From assembly GCA_023380955.1 (NCBI GenBank), contig JAMCTB010000048.1, forward strand, positions 1 to 41,750: DNA of 41,750 bases. The letters run 5' to 3'. A model generated the notes under the pieces. The model worked only from the letters and a program-made list of their open reading frames with translations, searched no databases and was not told the DNA's origin. Each line of letters opens with the position of its first letter. Position 1 is the stretch's first letter. Of this stretch, positions 1-8,388 are shown piece after piece. The translations under genes and the position numbers were made by a program. Source of the stretch: Chloroflexota bacterium. GTDB lineage: Bacteria; Chloroflexota; UBA6077.

Positions 1-1
1 C

Positions 2-613
2 GTGGCCGAGCTGAAGCAGTTCATTGCCGGCAAGGAGGGCCTGTGGCTGGTGAAGTATATGCCGCCGGACTACGATCCGGGCAACGCCGTCGAGGGCTGG
101 CTGGCCCGCCACGCCTATCGCCTGAGCCAGGTGTGGGTGGAGAACATCACTTTCACCCACTACTCGCTGCCGACGGTCAGCGTGGAGCCGGGAAGCACTG
201 CCTACCATGCCCTGAACGCCAGCTTCGATGAGCGTATTTCCCTCGTCGGCTACGCCCTGGACCGCTCCTCGGCGGCGCCGGGGGAGACCCTCCATCTGGC
301 GCTGTACTGGCAGGCCCAGAGAGAGATCGGCGAGGACTACACCGTCTTCGTGCACCTCCTCGGCCCAGATGACCGCAAAGTGGCCCAAACGGACTCGCAG
401 CCGGCCGGCGACACCCATCCCACCCACGACTGGACGCCGGGCGAAAAGGTCGTGGACCTGCGCGCGCTGCCGGTCGCGGCGGACGCACCCCCCGGGGAGT
501 ACCGTCTCGTGGTGGGGCTGTATCGTCCGGCCAGCGGCGACCGGCTGCGGCTTCTGCGCGAGGGCCGGCCGCCGTCCACCCAGCTTCAACTGACGACGAT
601 CACCCTGCGTTAG
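2..613 (+). CDS. C-terminal part of a membrane glycosyltransferase-like protein (5' end outside window)
   Basis: The reading frame is open from the window edge and ends at TAG 611-613, so only the last about 203 residues are seen and no start can be given. The first third (residues 10-60, with WLVKYMPPDYDP and a LxxxAYRLSQVW stretch) resembles the periplasmic tail that follows the membrane part of GT39/ArnT-like glycosyltransferases, and the rest is a beta-rich domain (ETLHLALYWQA, DYTVFVHLLG, PPGEYRLVVGLYRP) that is common at the C-terminus of such proteins in Chloroflexota. It would act outside the membrane on a lipid-linked sugar acceptor. No transmembrane helix lies in the visible part, so the family call rests on resemblance of the tail only. 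It converges on the MFS gene, only 42 bases away. Confidence 0.55.
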   Translation: MAELKQFIAGKEGLWLVKYMPPDYDPGNAVEGWLARHAYRLSQVWVENITFTHYSLPTVSVEPGSTAYHALNASFDERISLVGYALDRSSAAPGETLHLALYWQAQREIGEDYTVFVHLLGPDDRKVAQTDSQPAGDTHPTHDWTPGEKVVDLRALPVAADAPPGEYRLVVGLYRPASGDRLRLLREGRPPSTQLQLTTITLR

Positions 614-655
614 CCGCGGGGCCACGCCTCGCGCCAGCCTGCCCTCGAAAGCGCC

Positions 656-1876
656 CTAAGCCTGGTCGGCAGGGCGCCGTCCTTTGGCTAGCAGGGGCAT
701 CCCTATGCTGGGGACCAGTGATATTACGAAGGCGGCTATGCCGAGGGGAGGGTAGCCCAGCAGGCTCAACACTACCCCGCCGAGGGCCGAGCCCGCGGAG
801 GTGCCCACGTTGTTGCTGGTGCCGTTCAGCCCGAGGACGGTGCCCCGCAGGTGAGCGGACGCCTGAGATATGATGCAGGTGTACACGGGCCGGTAGGCGT
901 AATGGACGGCCCGATATGCTGCCGCCAGCCCTATGGACAGCCATAAGTTAGAGGTGAGGAACATCACAGCCAGCCCCAGGAGGCCGGTCGTCAGGGCCAG
1001 GAGGGCGCTACCGGCGTAGCGTGGAAAGCGATCGGCGAACGGTCCGCCGCCCAGAGCGCCCAGCAGGTTGCCGATGGCCAGTACCAGCAGGACCGGCGCC
1101 ATGTCCGCGACGCTGAGGTGGTAGGTGAGCATTAAGAAGGCCGGCAGAAACGTATCGGCGGCGAAGAAGGACACCTGCACCAGCCCGTTCAGAAGCATCA
1201 GCCAGTTGGTATGCCGCTCCCTGACCACGGCTCCTATGTCGCCGAGCCACCCGGTGCTGCGGGGGACCCACGCGGGAGACTTCACCAGGAGCAGGTAGCC
1301 GACCACGACGGGTACGTAAAGCGCGCCTTCCACCAGGAAGGCCACCTTCCAGCCGAAGGTGCCCGCTACCCAGGTGACGGCCGGTATCCCGGCCAGGGCT
1401 CCCAGGGCCTCGCCGGCGAATAGCAGGCCGAGCGGGCGGCCGCGCTTCTCGAAAGGACATTGATCGCCGATAATGGCGATGGCCGTAGGGGCGCTGGCGG
1501 CGCCGCCAACGCCGGCCAGGAAGCGAAAGAAGAGCAGCGAGGGATAGTCCCAGGCCAGGGCGGTGAGGGCGCTGGACAGGCCGGCCAGCGCCAGACCGAT
1601 CAGCAACAGGGGGCGCCGGCCGTAGCGATCGGAGAAGGGCCCCAGCAGAGGCGCGGCCAGCCCCCAGGGCAGGGTGATGGCCACGGTGATCTGCCCGATC
1701 ATCGCCACGGAGGTGTGGAATTCCTGGGCCCACTGCACCAGGAGCGGGCCCTGCAGGTTGCTGTTGATGTACCGCAGGAAGTAGCTGGCGACCAACAGTC
1801 CCAGCGTCAGGCCGGAAAGGGCGGCCGCGGCACTCGTTCCAGCGCCCCTTGTTGCTCCATCCGTTTCTGGTTTCAT
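656..1876 (-). CDS. MFS transporter, 12-TM drug/metabolite exporter type
   Basis: A major facilitator superfamily permease of about 406 residues. The loop 2-3 signature is clear (GPFSDRYGRRPLL, motif A), and hydrophobic segments cover nearly the whole chain, as in 12-TM members; a second-half repeat has GGGPFADRFPRY. The substrate cannot be read from sequence. I start it at ATG 1876; a TTG at 1933 would add 19 residues but lies directly beside a hairpin that looks like the pnp terminator, and neither start has a good ribosome-binding site. A TATAAT on the minus strand at 1969-1974 could be its -10 box but has no good -35. It follows pnp in the same direction, but the hairpin at 1936-1965 argues that it is a separate transcript. 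Confidence 0.85.
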   Translation of the reverse strand: MKPETDGATRGAGTSAAAALSGLTLGLLVASYFLRYINSNLQGPLLVQWAQEFHTSVAMIGQITVAITLPWGLAAPLLGPFSDRYGRRPLLLIGLALAGLSSALTALAWDYPSLLFFRFLAGVGGAASAPTAIAIIGDQCPFEKRGRPLGLLFAGEALGALAGIPAVTWVAGTFGWKVAFLVEGALYVPVVVGYLLLVKSPAWVPRSTGWLGDIGAVVRERHTNWLMLLNGLVQVSFFAADTFLPAFLMLTYHLSVADMAPVLLVLAIGNLLGALGGGPFADRFPRYAGSALLALTTGLLGLAVMFLTSNLWLSIGLAAAYRAVHYAYRPVYTCIISQASAHLRGTVLGLNGTSNNVGTSAGSALGGVVLSLLGYPPLGIAAFVISLVPSIGMPLLAKGRRPADQA

Positions 1877-1935
1877 GGCTGCGTGCGCCGCTGATACCTG
1901 CTGCTCGTGGGCAAATGCTGGCTTGGCTAACAAAC

Positions 1936-1965
1936 AGGGGCAGCCACCGGCGGGCGACTGCCCCT
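1936..1965 (-). terminator. Candidate intrinsic terminator of pnp
   Basis: On the minus strand AGGGGCAG and CTGCCCCT form a perfect 8-bp stem around a 14-base loop, 27 bases past the pnp stop codon, followed by GTTTGTT. The T run is interrupted, so termination may be partial. The same hairpin would sit in the leader of the MFS gene if that gene starts at TTG 1933. Confidence 0.5.
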
Positions 1966-1991
1966 AGCATTATAGTCGATAGCCTATCGAT

Positions 1992-4235
<2,244 letters not shown>

Positions 4236-4343
4236 AGGTAACTCCTCCACAGATCTCTAAACTAGGAGGACCACTTAGTTACCAAGGGGGTTCGGGGGGA
4301 TGATGACTGTTCCTTGCCATCCTCTGTTTGCTGTGGACAGCCG

Positions 4344-4613
4344 CTACTTCCGGAGACCCAACTTCCCAATGATAGCTCGGTACCTGTCGGTGTTCTTCCG
4401 GGTCAAGTAGTTGAGCAGTCGCCGGCGCTGTCCGATCAGCATCAGCAGGCCCCGGCGGGAATGGTGGTCGTGGCGATGCACCTTCAAGTGCTCGGTGAGC
4501 TGGGTAATGCGCTCAGTGATCAGTGCTATCTGCACCTCTGGCGAGCCCGTATCAGATTCATGGGCCTGATGCTGTTGGATTAGTTCGGCCTTCTTCTCTT
4601 TCGCCAGCGACAT
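4344..4613 (-). CDS. rpsO: 30S ribosomal protein S15
   Basis: The 89-residue protein has the family length and its signature ([40 protein letters not shown]). It binds the central domain of 16S rRNA during small-subunit assembly. ATG 4613 is preceded by GGAGGAG about eight bases away. A promoter at 4707-4735 gives a leader of about 87 bases; in other bacteria S15 represses its own translation through such a leader, but no particular fold was verified here. pnp follows 108 bases downstream on the same strand. Confidence 0.97.
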   Translation of the reverse strand: MSLAKEKKAELIQQHQAHESDTGSPEVQIALITERITQLTEHLKVHRHDHHSRRGLLMLIGQRRRLLNYLTRKNTDRYRAIIGKLGLRK

Positions 4614-4706
4614 TGAGTGCCTACTCCTCCGCTACCTGCCTTGCCACCAAGCTCGCAGTTCTTGGTCTTTTTGTAGCTCTCTTCGTACCTTTTTTGTAGT
4701 CGCCAA

Positions 4707-4735
4707 ATTATAACACGTGTTGGGCAGCCTTGCAA
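4707..4735 (-). promoter_or_regulatory. Promoter of rpsO-pnp
   Basis: Read on the minus strand, TTGCAA (4735-4730) and TATAAT (4712-4707) are separated by exactly 17 bases, a close match to the housekeeping sigma consensus. Transcription would begin near 4700. The -10 box overlaps a small ACACGTGT palindrome (4713-4720 area), whose role is unknown. Confidence 0.7.
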
Positions 4736-4792
4736 ACTCGGGCCAGCCGGCCGGATGGCCGTCGTGCACGGGCTGCAGCAAACCGAGCATTG

Positions 4793-4821
4793 TTGCCGCC
4801 TCACGGTAGCTGATGTACAAT
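4793..4821 (+). promoter_or_regulatory. Candidate promoter of the AOR cassette
   Basis: TTGCCG (4793-4798) and TACAAT (4816-4821) are spaced by 17 bases and lie 128 bases before the AOR1 start, back to back with the rpsO promoter. The leader of about 120 bases is long enough to hold regulatory structure, but I could not identify a known riboswitch in it. Confidence 0.5.
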
Positions 4822-4913
4822 TCGAGATAGCATTGCTCAACACAGTGTGGGCGCGTCGCGCGCCGGTATGGGACCTCATCTACAGCAGGCGAGTGAGTTA
4901 GCTTGGACGGCGT

Positions 4914-4937
4914 TAAGCACCAAAGTAAGCACCAAAG
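4914..4937 (+). repeat. Exact 12-bp tandem duplication before the AOR1 ribosome-binding site
   Basis: The unit TAAGCACCAAAG occurs twice in direct succession (4914-4925 and 4926-4937). The second copy runs into GAGG and so forms the AAAGGAGG Shine-Dalgarno of AOR1. It is probably a slippage duplication. Confidence 0.8.
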
Positions 4938-4948
4938 GAGGTAGCGTA

Positions 4949-6862
4949 ATGAACGGATTCGCCGGCAAAATCCTCAGGGTTAACCTCACCGAACGCTCCA
5001 TTCGGGAGGAGCCTCTGGATGCCGAAGTCACCCGCCAGTTCATCGGCGGCCGGGGCCTGGGAGCGAGGATCCTCTTCGACGAGCTCGAGGCGGGCGTCGA
5101 CCCGCTTGGCCCCGAAAATAAGCTGATTTTCCTGACCGGCCCCGCTTCCGGCACGATGCTTCCCGGCCAGACCCGCTTCATTGTGGTGGGCAAATCGCCC
5201 CTCACCGGCTATTTCGGCGAGGCAAATTGCAGCGGCTCCTTCGGATCGGAGCTGAAGCGGGCCGGCTACGATGCCTGCATCGTGGAAGGCAAGGCCTCTA
5301 CGCCGGTGTACCTGTGGATAAAGGACGGCGCGGTCGAGCTCCGCGACGCCGGCAAGCTGTGGGGAATGGCCACCGGCCCCACCGATGACGCCCTCAAGGC
5401 GGAGGTCGGCGATCCCAACGCCTGGGTCGCCTGCATCGGCCCCGCCGGCGAGAAGCTGGTCAAGTTCGCCTGCATCATCAGTGACAAGCATCGGGCAGCC
5501 GGGCGGACCGGGCTCGGCGCGGTGATGGGCTCCAAGAACCTGAAGGCCGTGGTGGCCCGCGGCACCAGGCCGGCGCAGGTGGCCAATCCCGATAGGCTGC
5601 GCGGCGTGGTCCGCTTCCTGCTCGATCAGGCCAAGAACAACCCCGGCCAGCAAAACTTGGGCAAATACGGCACCAGCGGTGGCATACCCACCCTCAACGC
5701 TCAGGGCATCCTGCCCACCAAGAACTTCCAAGCGGGCGACTTTGCCGGCTTCAGCAAGATCTCCGGCGAGCATATGGCTAACACGATCCTGACCGGCACG
5801 ATCCACTGCCAGGGTTGCCCCGTGCCGCACGACCGCCTGGTCGATATGAAGGACAGCCCCTACGGTCCCATCGACGGCCAGTACGGCGGGGCCGAGTACG
5901 AGACCATCGCCGCCTTCGGCTCCCTGCTTCTCATCGACGATCTGGTCCCCATCAACAAGGCCAATGAGATATGCAACGCCTATGGCGTGGACACCATATC
6001 TGCCGGCACCATTATGGCGTGGGCAATGGAGTGCTTCGACCGTGGCATCATCACCGAGAAGGACACCGATGGCATCGCCCTGAAGTGGGGGGACGCCCGG
6101 GCAATGCTGGCAATGCTGGAGAAGACGTGCAAGCGCGAGGGATTCGGGGATCTCCTGGCCGAGGGCTCGAAGGGCGCTGCGGCGAAGATCGGCAAGGGGT
6201 CGCTCGAGTTCGCGATGCAGGTGCGCGGCATGGAGCTGGCCATGCACGAGCCGCGGGGCAAGAAGGGCCTGGCGCTGGGGTACACTGCGGCCAGCCCGCG
6301 AGGCGGCTCCCATATGGAGGCCAGCCACGACACGGGCTTCGAGGCCGACAACGCCGTCCCCGAGATCGGCATCACCAAGGGGATGAGCCGCTTCGCCGTG
6401 GAGGGCAAAGGCGAGGTCTGGAAGAAAGCCTCCGATGTACGGGCGCTCCTCAACGACAGCAGCATCTGCGTCATGATCCTAGAGCCCTGCTTCGGCCGCG
6501 GCACGATGAGCACCCTGGTCGAGGTGCTGTCCGCCATAACGGGCCGGCAGTTGACGGTGGACGACCTGATGGAGATCGGCGCGCGCTCGAACGCGATGGC
6601 CCGGGCCTTCAACTGCCGCGAGGGGCTGACGCGAGCCGAAGACGTGCTGCCCAGGCGGTTCGGAGAGGAATTCGCGTCGGGCGGCTCGGCCGGTCAGGCC
6701 ATCGGCGCGGCGGATATGGACAGGATGCTGGACGAGTTCTACGCCGCCGCCGGCTGGTCGCCGGATGGTGTGCCGACGCGGGCCACCCTCACCAGGCTGG
6801 GCCTGGCGCCGGTGGCCGACCGACTGGAAGGGCTGGCGAAGCCGGCCGCGCCGACCAGTTGA
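4949..6862 (+). CDS. Aldehyde:ferredoxin oxidoreductase family protein with an altered [4Fe-4S] ligand (AOR1)
   Basis: A 637-residue member of the tungsten/molybdenum-bispterin AOR family, whose members oxidise aldehydes to acids with ferredoxin. The N-terminal domain begins with GKILRVNLTERSI and FIGGRGLGARIL; the middle has GLGAVMGSKNLKAVV; the C-terminal has REGLTRAEDVLP. The active-site glutamate region is present (GGAEYET, E316). The cluster motif reads C287-Q-G-C290-P-V-P-H294: the third ligand, Cys in known AORs, is His. A fourth Cys may be C507 (SSICVM) or C514. ATG 4949 has AAAGGAGG five bases upstream; an upstream in-frame start would lack one. It opens a cassette with two MoaD-like genes, a PPC gene and AOR2. 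Its substrate is unknown; with the changed ligand it may bind a modified cluster or be less active. Confidence 0.9.
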   Translation: MNGFAGKILRVNLTERSIREEPLDAEVTRQFIGGRGLGARILFDELEAGVDPLGPENKLIFLTGPASGTMLPGQTRFIVVGKSPLTGYFGEANCSGSFGSELKRAGYDACIVEGKASTPVYLWIKDGAVELRDAGKLWGMATGPTDDALKAEVGDPNAWVACIGPAGEKLVKFACIISDKHRAAGRTGLGAVMGSKNLKAVVARGTRPAQVANPDRLRGVVRFLLDQAKNNPGQQNLGKYGTSGGIPTLNAQGILPTKNFQAGDFAGFSKISGEHMANTILTGTIHCQGCPVPHDRLVDMKDSPYGPIDGQYGGAEYETIAAFGSLLLIDDLVPINKANEICNAYGVDTISAGTIMAWAMECFDRGIITEKDTDGIALKWGDARAMLAMLEKTCKREGFGDLLAEGSKGAAAKIGKGSLEFAMQVRGMELAMHEPRGKKGLALGYTAASPRGGSHMEASHDTGFEADNAVPEIGITKGMSRFAVEGKGEVWKKASDVRALLNDSSICVMILEPCFGRGTMSTLVEVLSAITGRQLTVDDLMEIGARSNAMARAFNCREGLTRAEDVLPRRFGEEFASGGSAGQAIGAADMDRMLDEFYAAAGWSPDGVPTRATLTRLGLAPVADRLEGLAKPAAPTS

Positions 6863-6898
6863 CGCGATAGGAATAGCGGCGAGAGGCTGAGGGATGAA

Positions 6899-7083
6899 CT
6901 GGCCCTCACCCCAGCCTCGCCACGGCGAGTCGCCTATGGCGACCTCTCCCAAAGGGAGAGGGAGCGGCCGCCACACACCCTTCTCCCTTTGGGAGAAGGG
7001 AGGGGATGAGGGCGGGATGGCCCCTCACCCCAGCAGTCTCCCAGAGGGAGTTGCCTGGGAGAGGGTACCCTCGGAGTGAGGGG
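6899..7083 (+). repeat. Cluster of C/T-rich palindromic repeats between AOR1 and the first MoaD-like gene
   Basis: Several hairpins follow each other: CCTCTCCC-AAA-GGGAGAGG (6943-6961), CCCTTCTCCC-TTT-GGGAGAAGGG (6978-7000), GTCGCC-TAT-GGCGAC (6929-6943) and a CCTCACCCC...GTGAGGGGC pair near 7021-7083. The same units recur at 10965-11310, 13515-13541, 34417-34439, 36315-36720 and 38459-38620. They may weaken or process the cassette transcript between AOR1 and the small genes. Confidence 0.85.
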
Positions 7084-7131
7084 CAGTGGCGGGCCTCTCG
7101 TTCGCCCAGCCACGGCCGGGGGTAGGAGGCT

Positions 7132-7431
7132 ATGCGGGTAGAAGTGGCCCTGTTCGGGCCGGCGAGGGATGCCGCGGGACAGGACCGCCTGACACTTGAG
7201 CTGGACGAGGGCGCGGACATCCGGGCGCTGCTCGCTCTCCTCATCGCGCAGCACGGCGATGCCTTTCGGCGCTCGCTGCTGCAGGAGGATGGGACCCTCT
7301 GGCCGACGATGGCCATACTGGCAAATGGCAGGAATGTCTCTCTGGACAGAGGCCTCGCTACCACGGTGCACGATGGCGATGAAGTAGCTATCATGCCGGT
7401 GATCAGCGGCGGCCGCTCGACGGCAGGATAG
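7132..7431 (+). CDS. MoaD/ThiS-family ubiquitin-fold sulfur carrier-like protein, first copy
   Basis: A 99-residue beta-grasp protein: MRVEVALFGPARDAAG at the start, a hydrophobic helix around residues 30-40 and the typical end HDGDEVAIMPVISGG. In MoaD and ThiS the C-terminal Gly-Gly is adenylated and thiocarboxylated to donate sulfur during pterin or thiamin synthesis. Here Gly-Gly is followed by five more residues (RSTAG), so the protein would need trimming or acts in another way. ATG 7132 has AGGAGG upstream. Its place between two AOR genes suggests a role in making or inserting the pterin cofactor, as MoaD-like genes often neighbour AORs. No adenylating enzyme (MoeB/ThiF) or protease lies in the window. 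Confidence 0.85.
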   Translation: MRVEVALFGPARDAAGQDRLTLELDEGADIRALLALLIAQHGDAFRRSLLQEDGTLWPTMAILANGRNVSLDRGLATTVHDGDEVAIMPVISGGRSTAG

Positions 7432-7480
7432 CCCATCAATAACGACATCGATAGCGATATCGGTGGAAGGAAGAGGATAA

Positions 7481-7912
7481 ATGCGAATCGGCAAGTTCCA
7501 GGTAAAGAACATCTACTTCATCACGGTCGAGACAGGCGAAGACTTACTGGCCACGATGCAGAAATCGGTCGACCAGGTGGGCATCAAGCAGGGTGTGGTG
7601 TTGTGCGGCATCGGCGTCCAGGAGGATGCCAACCTGTACGAGGTCATCAGCAAAGACTATCCGGCGGCCAAGCACTATGAGAAGCTGGAGGGAGTTGTCG
7701 AGCTGGTCGCCATTCAAGGCAACGTCGTCGAGGGCGCGATCCATATGCACGCTGTCGTCTCCACCGACAAGGGAGTCTGGGCCGGCCACGTGGAGCCGGG
7801 CAACAAGTCCCTCATCACCCTGCAGGTGATGCTGGCCGAGATAGAGGGCGACCGCATCGTGCGCAAGCCGAATCCCTCCGGCGGCCCGATCATCATAGAT
7901 TTCGAGCGGTAA
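7481..7912 (+). CDS. PPC (DUF296) domain protein
   Basis: A single-domain protein of 143 residues matching the plants-and-prokaryotes-conserved (PPC, formerly DUF296) domain: MRIGKFQVKNIYFITVETGEDL..., GVVLCGIGVQEDANLYE, VELVAIQGNV, IHMHAVVS and GHVEPGN. In plants the domain accompanies AT-hooks; in prokaryotes it stands alone and forms trimers, with no settled function. H88, H90 and H103 form the family's conserved histidine set and could bind a metal ion (inference). The start ATG 7481 has GGAAGAGG upstream. Lying between two MoaD-like genes and two AORs, it may be an accessory or a cofactor or aldehyde sensor. No AT-hook is present, so DNA binding is not supported. Confidence 0.88.
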   Translation: MRIGKFQVKNIYFITVETGEDLLATMQKSVDQVGIKQGVVLCGIGVQEDANLYEVISKDYPAAKHYEKLEGVVELVAIQGNVVEGAIHMHAVVSTDKGVWAGHVEPGNKSLITLQVMLAEIEGDRIVRKPNPSGGPIIIDFER

Positions 7913-8021
7913 TAGAGCGGTCGACTCTGGCGCTGATGGGAGAATGTGTGCGCAAGCCGATTTTGTGTTACACTGTATGTCGCCTAGCGCTCGCCACCGG
8001 GGAAATTCAGGAGTAAATAGT

Positions 8022-8264
8022 ATGCGGGTCCGGGCCAGATTTTTCGGCGACCTCAAGAAGTTCGCGCCGCACGATGAAGACGTGGTTGAGGTCGATCTGC
8101 CGGAAGGGTCCACGGTATCCAAGCTCGTCGACGCGGCGCACGTCGAGCGCGGCGAGCTCTGGCGGGCCAGTATAAAGAACCAACTGGTCGAGCTCGACCA
8201 GGTACTGCAGGAAGGCGACGAGGTCTTTCTCTTCCCACCCATCGGCGGCGGCCAGTCGAGATAG
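8022..8264 (+). CDS. MoaD/ThiS-family ubiquitin-fold protein, second copy
   Basis: An 80-residue beta-grasp protein, MRVRARFFGDLKKFAP...EGDEVFLFPPIGGGQSR. The DEVFLFPPIGGG end is typical of MoaD, but as in the first copy the glycines are not terminal: QSR follows. ATG 8022 is preceded by AGGAG nine bases away, so the longer in-frame start at 7944 is rejected. It lies 124 bases before AOR2, mirroring the pairing of the first copy with AOR1, which suggests that each AOR has its own small partner. Confidence 0.85.
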   Translation: MRVRARFFGDLKKFAPHDEDVVEVDLPEGSTVSKLVDAAHVERGELWRASIKNQLVELDQVLQEGDEVFLFPPIGGGQSR

Positions 8265-8388
8265 CCAGGCCTCGAGCATTGCCTGCGTGTCGTTCTACCG
8301 GGCAGTAGGGCTGTTAGCTATGACCGAAGCATTTATCAGATGACCAGTCCAGTCAACTAATCAGCAAGAAATCGATGAGGAGGGTAAT

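Noticed and set aside
4236..4250. GTG 4250 as the start of pnp.
   Set aside because: The five extra codons are the Shine-Dalgarno sequence itself; ATG 4235 begins the conserved protein.
4828..4948. A molybdenum or tungsten cofactor riboswitch in the AOR1 leader.
   Set aside because: Such motifs often precede AOR genes, but I found no conserved stems by eye; a covariance-model search of this leader would decide.
7944..8021. An N-terminal extension of the second MoaD-like protein.
   Set aside because: The extra residues do not fit the fold, whereas ATG 8022 has AGGAG upstream and begins with the expected first strand.
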